The notes beneath the pieces were generated by a model. It was not told the DNA's origin and made no database searches. It saw nothing but the letters and a program-made list of their open reading frames with translations. Both the position numbers and the translations under genes were made by a program. Below are positions 7,746-16,567 of a stretch of 64,000 nt of DNA, piece after piece. Every line of letters starts with the position of its first letter. Positions within the stretch are counted from its first letter, which is position 1. Origin of the DNA: Gammaproteobacteria bacterium (lineage in GTDB: Bacteria; Pseudomonadota; Gammaproteobacteria; Pseudomonadales; Pseudohongiellaceae); assembly GCA_021773355.1 (NCBI GenBank), contig JAJFKE010000047.1, forward strand, positions 124,001 to 188,000, in the 5' to 3' direction.

Positions 7746-8870
7746 ATGGCGGAGAAAAAATTAGGCGGCGCAGGATTACGCGGGCAGGTAGCCGGTGAAA
7801 CAGCGCTTTGCACCGTGGGCAAGACCGGTACCGGCCTCACCTACCGCGGCTACGATATTAGCGTGTTGGCGGAGAAGGCTAAATTTGAGGAAGTGGCCTA
7901 TTTGCTGCTAAAAGGACAGCTACCAACTCAAGCTGAGCTCAATAGCTATACTAATAAAATCAAAATATTAAGGGAGCTTCCTCAAGAACTAAAAGATGTT
8001 CTGGAGCGAATTCCCGCCAGCGCTCATCCCATGGATGTGATGCGCACGGGCTGCTCGATGCTGGGCAATCTGGAGATGGAAACTGACTTTTCACAGCAGG
8101 ACGCGGTGATCGACCGCCTGCTAGCCCTGTTCCCGTCCATTATTTGCTACTGGTACATGTTCTCCCATGAAGGCAAACGCATAGATACCGCTCTGGATGA
8201 TGACTCTATCGGGGCACATTTTCTGCATATGCTGGGCGGTGGGACGCCGAACGAGCTGTTCAGCCAGGTCATGAATGTCTCCCTCATCCTGTATGCCGAG
8301 CATGAGTTCAACGCCTCTACCTTCAGTGCCAGAGTCTGCGCCTCGACGCTCTCTGACATGCATTCCTGTATTACCGGCGCCATAGGCACCCTGCGCGGCC
8401 CGCTGCATGGAGGCGCCAATGAAGCTGCCATGGATATGATCGAAAATTGGAGCAGCGCCGACGAGGCCGAGCGGGAAATCATGGCGATGTTAGAGCGCAA
8501 GGACAAAATCATGGGTTTTGGCCACGCCATTTACAGCGAATCCGATCCACGTAACACCATTATTAAGCAATGGGCGGAGAAACTGGCTGAATACACTGGC
8601 GATACAGTGCTCTATCCAGTTTCAGTACGCTGCGAGGAGGTTATGTGGCGTGAGAAGAAGCTGTTTTGTAACGCCGATTTCTTTCATGCCTCGGCTTATC
8701 ACTTCATGGGCATTCCAACCAAGCTGTTTACCCCAATCTTCGTGATGTCCAGACTCACTGGCTGGGCAGCTCATGTGAAGGAACAGCGGGCGAATAACCG
8801 CATAATCAGGCCTAGCGCGGATTACACCGGCCCCGAGACGGCCGAATGGGTGGACATCGCAGCACGCTAA
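7746..8870 (+). CDS. prpC: 2-methylcitrate synthase
   Basis: A 374-residue citrate-synthase-family enzyme condensing propionyl-CoA with oxaloacetate. Catalytic histidines are H221 (GPLHGGANE) and H260 (GFGHAIY); the C-terminal FTPIFVMSRLTGWAAH region carries the conserved active-site aspartate neighbourhood, here preceded by YHFMGIP. Start ATG follows GGAATGGAG. The 237-nt gap after prpB has no gene but contains CCCCTGGGGG at 7641, so prpC may have its own promoter or a processed leader. Placement between prpB and prpD distinguishes it from gltA. Confidence 0.93.
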   Translation: MAEKKLGGAGLRGQVAGETALCTVGKTGTGLTYRGYDISVLAEKAKFEEVAYLLLKGQLPTQAELNSYTNKIKILRELPQELKDVLERIPASAHPMDVMRTGCSMLGNLEMETDFSQQDAVIDRLLALFPSIICYWYMFSHEGKRIDTALDDDSIGAHFLHMLGGGTPNELFSQVMNVSLILYAEHEFNASTFSARVCASTLSDMHSCITGAIGTLRGPLHGGANEAAMDMIENWSSADEAEREIMAMLERKDKIMGFGHAIYSESDPRNTIIKQWAEKLAEYTGDTVLYPVSVRCEEVMWREKKLFCNADFFHASAYHFMGIPTKLFTPIFVMSRLTGWAAHVKEQRANNRIIRPSADYTGPETAEWVDIAAR

Positions 8871-9187
8871 GCAGGTTCGCCGTTTGCGAATAAAGCCTGA
8901 TGTAGCTGTCTAATTGCTCATAGCGACTGACTAACTGCAGAATCTCGGGAAACTGAGCACAGCTGCTTCTTATGATTGAGCTTGCTGACAAAGCAAGATG
9001 AACAGGCGTAAATGCCAGCCCAAAAAGAGAACAGCCTCACGAGCCAAGGTTAGGGCTGAGGGCTGAGGGCTGAGGGCTGAGGGCTGAGGGCTGAGGGCTG
9101 AGGGCTGAGGGCTGAACAGGCAATCGTAAACTATGTTGATTAACTTTAACTAAGCACTCTATCTTTTTATTTTATAAGGATTAAAAC
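8871..9187. other. Non-coding prpC-prpD spacer
   Basis: This 317-nt stretch has no credible reading frame. It holds the heptamer array at 9052-9114 and, just before prpD, an AT-rich segment ending in a Shine-Dalgarno-like TAAGGATT. No clear terminator was seen. Confidence 0.6.
9052..9114. repeat. Nine tandem copies of the heptamer AGGGCTG
   Basis: Nine identical 7-bp units with no interruptions lie 74 nt upstream of prpD. A perfect array of this kind is prone to slipped-strand copy-number change. It is intergenic, so variation would alter spacing or RNA structure rather than a reading frame. Confidence 0.97.
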
Positions 9188-10636
9188 GTGTCAAATAATG
9201 TAGAACTGAACAGCCGACCCGAGCCAGATCAGGTCTTGGTAGATATCGCGGACTATGTCTGCGACTACGAGATAAACTCCGAAGAAGCCTACGATACCGC
9301 GCGTAATTGCCTGATGGACACGCTTGGCTGTGGCCTGCTAGCCCTGCGCTTTCCCGAATGCACCAAGCTACTCGGTCCGTTGGTAGAAGGCACTGTGGTA
9401 CCCCATGGTGCCCGCGTACCCGGCACGCAATTTCGACTGGATCCGGTGAAGGCGGCCTGGGACATAGGCTGTATCGTACGTTGGCTAGACTATAACGATA
9501 CCTGGCTCGCCGCTGAGTGGGGCCACCCGTCAGATAACCTGGGCGCCATACTGGCAGTGGCGGACTTCCTGTCGCAACAGAATATCGCGGCTGGCAAGGC
9601 TCCCTTAACTATGCATGACGTATTAACCGCCATGATAAAAGCCCATGAGATTCAGGGTGTTATAGCACTTGAGAACAGTTTTAATCGGGTAGGTCTGTGC
9701 CATGTGCTGCTGGTGCGAGTGGCCTCTACCGCTGTTGCTACCAAGATGCTTGGTGGTAGTCGTGAGCAGATAATCGATGCCCTGTCCCAGGCCTGGCTTG
9801 ATGGCTCCAGCCTGCGCACCTACCGCCATTCGCCCAATGCGGGTCCGCGTAAATCCTGGGCGGCCGGCGATGCCACTTCCCGTGCGGTGCGGCTGGCCGA
9901 TTTCACCATGCGTGGAGAGATTGGCTATCCCAGTGTGCTAACCGCGCCAACCTGGGGCTTCTATGACGTTTCATTCAAGGGTAATTCTTTTAAATTTACC
10001 AGGGCTTACGAAAGCTATGTGATGGAAAATATCCTGTTCAAGATATCTTTCCCGGCGGAGTTTCATTCACAAACTGCCGCTGAAGCGGCGGTGCTGTTGC
10101 ATGAGCAGGTCAAAGACCGCCTGGACGATATCGAGAAGATTGTCATCCACACCCACGAGTCGGCGATCCGCATCATCAGCAAGAGCGGCCCATTAAATAA
10201 CCCAGCGGACCGTGACCACTGTTTGCAGTATATGACCGCGGTTCCCCTGGCCTTCGGTAATCTGGTGGCTGAACACTATGAAGACTCCTTCCACGAAGCC
10301 AATCCCATAATCGATCGGCTCAGGGAGAAAATGGAGATACATGAGAACCCCACCTACAGCAAGGAATATCTGGAGCCCGAGAAACGCTCTATTGCAAATG
10401 CCCTGCAGGTGTATTTTAAGGATGGCAACAGCACCAAGCAGGTGGAAATCAACTACCCTGTTGGCCATCGCCGCCGCCGCGAGGAAGGTATCCCGCTACT
10501 AGAGGACAAGTTCAAGGCGAATCTGGCGACCCGCTTTCCGGCCAAGCGCTGCGCCGAAATCTTTGCCCTGTGCAAGAATCAGAACAAGCTGGAACAGACT
10601 CCAGTGAATGAATTTATGGACTTACTGGTTATCTAG
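9188..10636 (+). CDS. prpD: 2-methylcitrate dehydratase (MmgE/PrpD family)
   Basis: A 482-residue protein of the family dehydrating 2-methylcitrate to 2-methyl-cis-aconitate. It starts at a GTG (9188) with TAAGGATT eight to twelve bases upstream; homologues begin at this point. Recognisable blocks are [34 protein letters not shown] and [15 protein letters not shown]. Length equals E. coli PrpD (483). No acnD/prpF pair is nearby, so hydration to 2-methylisocitrate must rely on PrpD itself or an aconitase encoded elsewhere. Confidence 0.94.
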   Translation: MSNNVELNSRPEPDQVLVDIADYVCDYEINSEEAYDTARNCLMDTLGCGLLALRFPECTKLLGPLVEGTVVPHGARVPGTQFRLDPVKAAWDIGCIVRWLDYNDTWLAAEWGHPSDNLGAILAVADFLSQQNIAAGKAPLTMHDVLTAMIKAHEIQGVIALENSFNRVGLCHVLLVRVASTAVATKMLGGSREQIIDALSQAWLDGSSLRTYRHSPNAGPRKSWAAGDATSRAVRLADFTMRGEIGYPSVLTAPTWGFYDVSFKGNSFKFTRAYESYVMENILFKISFPAEFHSQTAAEAAVLLHEQVKDRLDDIEKIVIHTHESAIRIISKSGPLNNPADRDHCLQYMTAVPLAFGNLVAEHYEDSFHEANPIIDRLREKMEIHENPTYSKEYLEPEKRSIANALQVYFKDGNSTKQVEINYPVGHRRRREEGIPLLEDKFKANLATRFPAKRCAEIFALCKNQNKLEQTPVNEFMDLLVI

Positions 10637-10716
10637 ATAATCTGATTGGAGATTAATTAGTTATTGTAATTCTATGTATTTAATAGCTTTTTTCTCAATA
10701 AAACCGAGGCACGGTA

Positions 10717-11163
10717 ATGAATAACACACTCCTGATATCCACCGCATTCGTTACCGGATCTCTGATACCCTTACAATTGGTATTCAACGCGCAATTAGGC
10801 GTAATCACCCGCAGCCCCTATTCTGCGGGCCTTATCGTCATGATAGTGGGCCTACTCACCATGACCCTCACCTCACTTATTATGCGGCCCTCCTTCCCTT
10901 CCCTTGCCGATATCAGTAACTCCCCGGCGACGGCTTACCTGGGCGGACTTATAGCCTCTGTGTATATGGTGGCTATCATCTTCGTTTCCCCGAAATTAGG
11001 TGTCGGTCTGACCACGGCGGCCATCCTCTGTGGGCAATTAGCCATGGCCATAGTACTGGATCATCTGGGTGCTTTTGGAAATCCGCAAATTCCAATTAAT
11101 CTATGGCGAATCGTCGGCGTGCTGATGATGCTTGGCGGCGTCGCGGCTATAAAGAGCCATTAA
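10717..11163 (+). CDS. DMT superfamily transporter, DUF606 (YdcZ) family
   Basis: A 148-residue very hydrophobic protein with about five membrane segments (near residues 5-25, 35-56, 72-90, 95-113, 126-144). The start LQLVFNAQLG and the end WRIVGVLMMLGGVAAI are typical of the half-length DUF606 proteins, which dimerise to form a transporter. The substrate is unknown. It lies 80 bp downstream of prpD in the same direction, but a role in propionate metabolism is only a guess from position. Confidence 0.78.
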   Translation: MNNTLLISTAFVTGSLIPLQLVFNAQLGVITRSPYSAGLIVMIVGLLTMTLTSLIMRPSFPSLADISNSPATAYLGGLIASVYMVAIIFVSPKLGVGLTTAAILCGQLAMAIVLDHLGAFGNPQIPINLWRIVGVLMMLGGVAAIKSH

Positions 11164-11183
11164 GGACTTAGCAGATCAATTTT

Positions 11184-11208
11184 ATATTCTAAATCGCTTT
11201 TAGAGTAT
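11184..11208 (+). terminator. AT-rich hairpin after the DUF606 gene (weak terminator candidate)
   Basis: ATATTCTAAA and TTTAGAGTAT form a 10-bp stem with one G-U pair and a 5-nt loop, 20 nt after the stop. No clean U-run follows, so termination would be inefficient at best. Confidence 0.3.
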
Positions 11209-11382
11209 ATCTATTTGTAATAACTATATTTATTTTTAATCTATATTCCCTAAAACTCGCTGGAAACTTGAACGGCTCCGTTAATGTCGATTATAAGGAC
11301 TCGGGTTTAACTACGGGTTAGCGGGGCAAAATCCAGACGAAAACCACTATAAATAAGCGCCGAAACAGCTGCTTCCCTTTCG

Positions 11383-11412
11383 CTTGAAATCCACTGAGCC
11401 ATCCCCATATTT
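11383..11412 (+). promoter_or_regulatory. Sigma-32 heat-shock promoter of ibpA
   Basis: CTTGAA (11383-11388) and CCCCATATTT (11403-11412), separated by 14 nt, match the sigma-32 consensus (CTTGAA ... CCCCATnT) almost perfectly. Predicted transcription start is near 11419, giving a leader of about 93 nt. Confidence 0.88.
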
Positions 11413-11484
11413 GTTTCCGTAGCAAGTGCTCATGGGAGGCTTGTTCCCTGCCCGATCACTAGATGGGCGAAATACTTTTAACAC

Positions 11485-11508
11485 CATATCGCTTAAAGCA
11501 AGGATATG
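11485..11508 (+). promoter_or_regulatory. ROSE-like RNA thermometer hairpin sequestering the ibpA Shine-Dalgarno
   Basis: CAUAUCGCUU (11485-11494) can pair with AAGGAUAUG (11500-11508), forming nine base pairs around a bulged G with a 5-nt loop. The 5' arm contains UCGCU, the UYGCU motif that defines ROSE thermometers, opposite the AAGGA Shine-Dalgarno. Family knowledge: the hairpin melts at heat-shock temperature and permits translation. The hairpin covers the upstream AUG at 11506, which supports translation from 11512. Confidence 0.75.
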
Positions 11509-11511
11509 ATT

Positions 11512-11979
11512 ATGCGTAATTTTGATTTTTCACCCCTATACCGCTCCACTGTTGGTTTTGATCACCTCTCTTCAGTGCTGGACTCAGTCAACCGCAGCGA
11601 AGCCAACCAGACGAGCTACCCGCCTTACAACATCGAACTGTTGGATAAGGACCAATATCAAATAACCATGGCTGTGGCCGGTTTTATTGAAGAAGAGCTG
11701 GATATACAGACCGAGAAGCTAACCCTGACGGTAACTGGCAAGAAAACCAGCGAAGACGGCAGTGGCCGTAACTACCTGCATCAGGGCATAGCCGCCAGAA
11801 ACTTCGAGAGGCGCTTCCAACTGGCGGATCACGTGGAAGTTACCGGAGCCAGGCTTGCCAACGGTCTATTAACTATAGACCTGGCACGAGAGATTCCTGA
11901 GGCTATGAAGCCCAAAAAAATTGACATCGGCAGCAACACAACACCGTTGATTGATGTCAACAAGCAGGACGCGGCGTAA
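11512..11979 (+). CDS. ibpA: Small heat-shock protein, IbpA/Hsp20 family
   Basis: A 155-residue protein starting MRNFDFSPLYRSTVGFDHL, very close to the E. coli IbpA N-terminus. The ATG at 11512 is seven bases after AGGA; another ATG at 11506 would add two residues but lies in the thermometer stem. The alpha-crystallin domain (about 38-130) has YPPYNIELLDKDQYQI, AVAGF and NGLLTIDLAREIPEA; the I-x-I-type C-terminal anchor is represented by KKIDI. Role: ATP-independent holdase on aggregating proteins. Control by sigma-32 and a ROSE element is visible upstream. It appears monocistronic. Confidence 0.95.
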   Translation: MRNFDFSPLYRSTVGFDHLSSVLDSVNRSEANQTSYPPYNIELLDKDQYQITMAVAGFIEEELDIQTEKLTLTVTGKKTSEDGSGRNYLHQGIAARNFERRFQLADHVEVTGARLANGLLTIDLAREIPEAMKPKKIDIGSNTTPLIDVNKQDAA

Positions 11980-12020
11980 TTAACCGTTTAAGACTGTAAT
12001 ACGGGAAATCACTCTGGGGT

Positions 12021-12050
12021 CGGGGCGTTGCCAATCATGGTAATGCCCCG
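12021..12050 (+). terminator. Hairpin terminator downstream of ibpA
   Basis: CGGGGCGTTGCC and GGTAATGCCCCG form a 12-bp stem (two G-U pairs) with a 6-nt loop, 42 nt after the ibpA stop. The following GTTTCATT is a poor U-tract, so the call rests mainly on the stem and position. Confidence 0.6.
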
Positions 12051-12474
12051 GTTTCATTCTCCAACTGGTCGCTAGACTGAGGTCAAAGCCAGGAAACAGT
12101 AAAGACAAGGAGGATGGCGAATCAAGGCTCTATAACTCGGCAGCAATGTCCGCAAAATATTCAATAAGACCTAAAGCTTCGAGAGCAGCGGCCAATATTT
12201 AATCTCCCCGTGTAAACCTTTTCGGGCTACGAAGCGTTTAATAGGGGAACAATGCACGAATACCAGAACACAGCACGAGCAAATGCTCTCAAACACAGGG
12301 ACAAGACAATGAAATTCTTCAATGACACCGCACATATACTAGGCGACGTCTTCATACACTATGTTTGTCTTCGCTTTCAATTCAGAAGTTCTATTCTTGG
12401 CAGCCGTTTACAGAATTACGGACCGCAGCTATGTATTGAAAACTGCTGTTCGGCAAAAAGCTAATCTGAATCTA
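12051..12474. other. Non-coding stretch between ibpA and the DUF1015 gene
   Basis: About 420 nt separating two convergent units. A 70-codon frame at 12252-12464 on plus has no recognisable features. No clear RNA gene or terminator for the minus-strand unit was seen. Confidence 0.5.
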
Positions 12475-13728
12475 CTAATCGAGTTTGTGAACAACTAGTC
12501 CGCTTTTTAGTTTTGGTTCGAACCAGGTGGATTTCGGCGGCATCACCTCATTAGCATCGGCAATCGCCATCAAGCTTTCAATGGAAGTGGGGTAAAGCGC
12601 TATTGCCGCAGCCCACTCACCGGAGTCTACACGTTTTTCCAACTCCGCCAGGCCACGAATACCACCGACAAAATCTACTCTGTTGTCAGTTCTCTGATCT
12701 ACGATGCCAAGCAATGGTGTGAAAATAAAATCCTGCAAGATACTAACATCCAGGCTCTTGACCGGGTCGGCATCATCAATTCTGTTAGTTAAGTTTTCAT
12801 TACCCGTTAACCGATACCACTGCCGTTCAAGGTAAACAGCGAATTGTCTGGCCTGTGCTGGCTTGGCATTGCCCAGATCGGTTTTTTGGATATCAAAACA
12901 GGTACTGAGCTTCTCAAGAAACGCTTCAGGCTCACAGCCGTGCAAGTCTTTCACCACTCGATTGTAGTCGAGTATTTGCATTTGATTATGGGGAAACAAG
13001 ACCACCAGGAAAAAATTGTAAGCTTCGCTGCCACTGTGATCTGGATTTTTCTTTTGGCAAATATGCTTCACACGAGAGGCTGCTGCCGATCGATGGTGAC
13101 CATCCGCCACATACAAATATTCGATGCGGGAAAACACGGTTTCAATGTTTGCCGAAAGCGTCACGTCCTCTATCACCCAGAATATGTGTCGAGTGCCGTC
13201 TTCCGCCCTAAAATCGTATTCAGGTTCTGTGCAAGTCACTTCCGCAATCAGCGCATCGACTTCGGCGTCCGCTTTATAGGTTAGAAATACCGGACCTACC
13301 TGAGCATTCAAGGCCAGCATATGATTCACCCTATCGTCTTCTTTTTCTGGTCGGGTGAATTCATGTTTCTTGATCAGGTTTTTCTCATAGGCTTCCACAG
13401 AGGCCACGGCCACCAAGCCAACTTGTGCATGACTGCCCATGACCTGCTTATACACATACAGTTTTTCTTCGCTGTCCTGTTTTAGCGTGCCCTCTGCCTG
13501 AAAGCGATCAAGGTTCTCGCGCCCCTTGCTATACACCGACGGGTCGTGAACATCCACCGAGGCATCCATATCAACTTCGGGCTTATTGATATGTAGGAAG
13601 CTGAACGGATTATCCTTTGCCAGTTCCAGCGCTTCTTCGCGGTTCAGTACATCATAGGGATGGGAGGCGACTTTCGCCGCAAGTTCTCGGCCCGGTCTTA
13701 GGCCGCGAAAGGGTTTGATCAGTTTCAT
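12475..13728 (-). CDS. DUF1015 family protein of unknown function
   Basis: A 417-residue soluble protein from the ATG at 13728 (MKLIKPFRGLRPGRELA), preceded by GGAAC; a TTG four codons upstream is less likely. Family landmarks are SHPYDVLNREEA near the N-terminus, LYVYKQVMG, and YVADGHHRSAAASRV in the middle, a histidine-rich motif conserved in DUF1015 (COG4198). Biochemical function is not established. It starts 46 bp after the cyclase gene ends and may be the last gene of that run. No signal peptide or membrane segment. Confidence 0.88.
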   Translation of the reverse strand: MKLIKPFRGLRPGRELAAKVASHPYDVLNREEALELAKDNPFSFLHINKPEVDMDASVDVHDPSVYSKGRENLDRFQAEGTLKQDSEEKLYVYKQVMGSHAQVGLVAVASVEAYEKNLIKKHEFTRPEKEDDRVNHMLALNAQVGPVFLTYKADAEVDALIAEVTCTEPEYDFRAEDGTRHIFWVIEDVTLSANIETVFSRIEYLYVADGHHRSAAASRVKHICQKKNPDHSGSEAYNFFLVVLFPHNQMQILDYNRVVKDLHGCEPEAFLEKLSTCFDIQKTDLGNAKPAQARQFAVYLERQWYRLTGNENLTNRIDDADPVKSLDVSILQDFIFTPLLGIVDQRTDNRVDFVGGIRGLAELEKRVDSGEWAAAIALYPTSIESLMAIADANEVMPPKSTWFEPKLKSGLVVHKLD

Positions 13729-13774
13729 GGGATGTTCCAATTAGGTGGTTGTGATGTGCAGCGCTTATCTGCCT

Positions 13775-15718
13775 TCATTTACTACCGAAAACAAATGCAC
13801 CCTGCCAATCCTGGCCAGGCGATTTGACTCTAAAATTTGTGATTCGATCCAGATAGACTTGGCACAGTTGTGCATTGTCGCATTTTCCCTGAAGTTCTGA
13901 AAACAGAGTTTCAGCCTGCTCCCAGTCTTGCGCGCGATAGCAATGTAAGGCTGATTCGAACTTCCTAATTTCTTCTGCCTGCCTGTCGGTCAATTTATCT
14001 TTCTCACAAATCAATTCGTAGATACGAACAGATTGAGACTTTCCAGCTACGCACACCTCGTCGAGTTCGCGATAAACGAAGTCCTTTGCATCATTCATAC
14101 TGGCTTCACTTACTATATTGGAGACATTATACAGCCGCGTAAGACTCTCTAGTCTTGCTGCCAGATTAACGGTATCTCCAATTACTGAGTAATTCATGCG
14201 GTTGCTAGAGCCGAGATTTCCTGCCACCACATTGCCTGTGTTAATTCCCACACAGGCAGAAAGCCTCGAATCCGTCTCTTTCAGCGCAGCCACTATTTCC
14301 AATACTGCAGCCATTGCATTCGCCGTATCGGACTCTCCCTTGATGGGTACACCAAACAGGGCCATCACCGCGTCACCGCTATATTTGTCCACAACACCTT
14401 GGTGAGACTCGACGATATCACTTATTTTGCTAAGCACGGTGTTGAGGGCTTTCAATACTTGTTTCGGAGGCATTCCTTCACAGAAGCTTGTGAAGCCTCG
14501 AATATCAGAGAACAGAATAGTTGCCACCCGCTCCTCTCCACCCAGCTCCACCGGGTTATTCAATAACTGCTCGGCAATCTGATGTGAAACCACCTTACCT
14601 AGCAAATCTCGCACTTTTTCCTTCTCGGCTAATCCCCGCGCCATGGAGTTAACCGAGTCAGCGAGTTCTCCGATCTCATCACGGGATGCAACGACGACAG
14701 ATCTGCCGTAGTCACCCTCTTCTATTTTTTTAACAACAGCGGCAAGCTTGGACAGTGGTGTAGTAATTGAACGAGCTAATAACAGGACCGCGAGCAGACT
14801 TATAACCAGCACTAACAAGTAAAACTGGATCAACAAGGACCTGAACTGCACTACGTTCTCAATGTTTTCATCGTAAGAGCGCTGAATCACGGCGAAGACT
14901 TGCAGTGCATCACCCTCCTCACCATACAGCCGGCGCAATAAGGAGGCGTAGTCCTGAGTAGAGAAACTGATTCGCTGCAGACCGGCAATCTGCGATTCTT
15001 CAAATACAAGTTGCTGTGCCAATGCCGTCTGGTTCGACTCGATCAAGGTGGACACTATGACCGACGGTTTAGACCCAGCTGCCTGTCTACTTAATTCAAG
15101 TTTAATAATGCTGACTTCCGAGACTGTGGTTTCCGCAACGCGATTGACAAATTCACCATCTAGAGAAAAACCGCCAATGATCCAGGCCACCTGCCTGGGT
15201 AAATACAGCGGCAGGGCGATAAGTTGAAAGGGGCGCCCCTCGATGGTGATAATCATGTCAGAACGACCATCCTCGCTGGCATCGGCGGCGTCAATCAACT
15301 CCCTCCATGATCCCTCTAATTCATCGAAGCCTTGAGTTTCTGTATCGATTACAACCCTGCCGTCCAGATCCACGATAAGCAGCATGTCAGCATTATCCAA
15401 AGAGCGATCCAAAATATTCAGTGCGGCATCGAATAGAGTGGCAGGATCCTGAGCTGCATAGGCCGTGCGAAAGCCAAAATCTCCCGTGAGACTATTTGTT
15501 ATGGCCTGTAATGTTAGTGCCTGCTGTTCTCTGGTGTAATCAAAAACATCGGCGCCCAGCTCCAAATAACTATTGATTGTTTCTTCCGTGTACTCATTGT
15601 TATTTCTATTTACGTAATAGAAAATTCCTCCAAGTACGGGAATAAGTATGCCCAGTAAGAAAACAATAAGTCTGGATCGAAAGCTGCGAAAACTAAATAT
15701 CGAGTTTAGTGCATTCAT
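13775..15718 (-). CDS. Membrane-bound class III adenylate/guanylate cyclase with periplasmic sensor and HAMP
   Basis: A 647-residue protein: membrane helix 1 (about 16-36), a 260-residue periplasmic sensor region resembling Cache-type domains, helix 2 (about 298-316), HAMP (317-370), class III cyclase domain (about 395-570) and a C-terminal region with TPR-like features (585-625). Metal-binding aspartates are D405 (LFSDIRGFTSF) and D449 (DKYSGDAVM). Purine-selecting positions look like K445 and S511 (NYSVIGDTVNLAARLE), with R522 as transition-state arginine; the K/S-T pattern favours ATP, so cAMP is the likely product, by inference. The copper-protein and barrel genes lie directly upstream and may feed the sensor domain. 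Confidence 0.9.
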   Translation of the reverse strand: MNALNSIFSFRSFRSRLIVFLLGILIPVLGGIFYYVNRNNNEYTEETINSYLELGADVFDYTREQQALTLQAITNSLTGDFGFRTAYAAQDPATLFDAALNILDRSLDNADMLLIVDLDGRVVIDTETQGFDELEGSWRELIDAADASEDGRSDMIITIEGRPFQLIALPLYLPRQVAWIIGGFSLDGEFVNRVAETTVSEVSIIKLELSRQAAGSKPSVIVSTLIESNQTALAQQLVFEESQIAGLQRISFSTQDYASLLRRLYGEEGDALQVFAVIQRSYDENIENVVQFRSLLIQFYLLVLVISLLAVLLLARSITTPLSKLAAVVKKIEEGDYGRSVVVASRDEIGELADSVNSMARGLAEKEKVRDLLGKVVSHQIAEQLLNNPVELGGEERVATILFSDIRGFTSFCEGMPPKQVLKALNTVLSKISDIVESHQGVVDKYSGDAVMALFGVPIKGESDTANAMAAVLEIVAALKETDSRLSACVGINTGNVVAGNLGSSNRMNYSVIGDTVNLAARLESLTRLYNVSNIVSEASMNDAKDFVYRELDEVCVAGKSQSVRIYELICEKDKLTDRQAEEIRKFESALHCYRAQDWEQAETLFSELQGKCDNAQLCQVYLDRITNFRVKSPGQDWQGAFVFGSK

Positions 15719-15836
15719 TTCAGAAAAAACCAGGACAGAGCTGGCGGCATAATGAACGTAAGCTTAAAGGATTTATGACAGTGACTAGGGATTGCGACAT
15801 CGTTCATGAATGAAAAAGACAAACGTCGCGCCACCC

Positions 15837-16547
15837 TTAACGGTAACGTTTACGATTTGCAGAGGGGGCGCGGCGTACACGCCGGTCTCGAACAAGTTCC
15901 GCGCGTACATCAAGTTCGACTACCGGACCCTCCTCAATAATGACAGTTTGCTGAAGGCGGTTATCGGCAGCGTCAAGTCGTGCATGCCAAATCCTAACCG
16001 TGTATTCCCCGGCAGGCACGTCAGGGAGTCTGGCCTGGCCGTCATCATCGCTGATTGCCATTAAACTGGATTCGCCAACGTAGATATAGGCCAACATCCA
16101 ATCATGAATATTACAACCGATCTCAACCACACCCGCTTCTTCAAATACTTCGCGGTAGTCACTGTTGGCATCGCTCCCATACAGGGGCGTATCAAAAGTT
16201 TTTGCGGTAGAAAAAGAATATACATGGTGAAGAATATCGTCGCTGTTAGGAAAACTTATGCTTCCCCCCGCGGCAATCGTCGTGACCGAGGGCACGAACT
16301 CTTTATCACGCTGATCGATCTCGGCCTGATTTGAAGTTTCTGTGTTTGCAAAGTTATTAAAGCTATTAAAGTTATTAGAGCTGGGAAGCAATTCCAATAC
16401 GGCATCAACAATCGGCTCTCCCTCAACAGTTCGCAGACTCAAGCTAATACCCTGAGCAGCAGCGGAAGATGATATACCCAAAAATACACAGGCAAGAAAT
16501 ACTCTTCGCAGGATTCGTCTCGTCAATTGCGTGTTTTGATTTTTCAA
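15837..16547 (-). CDS. Cupredoxin-like periplasmic protein ('methylamine utilization protein' family)
   Basis: A 236-residue secreted protein with a signal peptide (about 1-31, SSSAAAQG). A plastocyanin-like domain spans about 85-160. The type-1 copper ligands look complete: H107 or H108 (DDILHHVYSFS), then C145, H148 and M151 in GCNIHDWM (C-x2-H-x2-M). A carboxypeptidase-regulatory-like beta sandwich is split around it (VEGEPIVDAVLELLP at 41-55 and DDDGQARLPDVPAGEYTVRI at 167-186). The C-terminus is strongly basic (RDRRVRR...NRKRYR). Annotated relatives are called methylamine utilisation proteins, without evidence for that role. It sits between the barrel and cyclase genes, suggesting copper- or redox-linked sensing. 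Confidence 0.8.
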   Translation of the reverse strand: MKNQNTQLTRRILRRVFLACVFLGISSSAAAQGISLSLRTVEGEPIVDAVLELLPSSNNFNSFNNFANTETSNQAEIDQRDKEFVPSVTTIAAGGSISFPNSDDILHHVYSFSTAKTFDTPLYGSDANSDYREVFEEAGVVEIGCNIHDWMLAYIYVGESSLMAISDDDGQARLPDVPAGEYTVRIWHARLDAADNRLQQTVIIEEGPVVELDVRAELVRDRRVRRAPSANRKRYR

Positions 16548-16567
16548 GTTAGTACAATCCTGTTCGC

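Noticed and set aside
12252-12464. 70-codon frame on plus between ibpA and the DUF1015 gene
   Set aside because: No recognisable domain, mixed composition, no conserved neighbour; the GGGGAACA before its ATG is not enough support.
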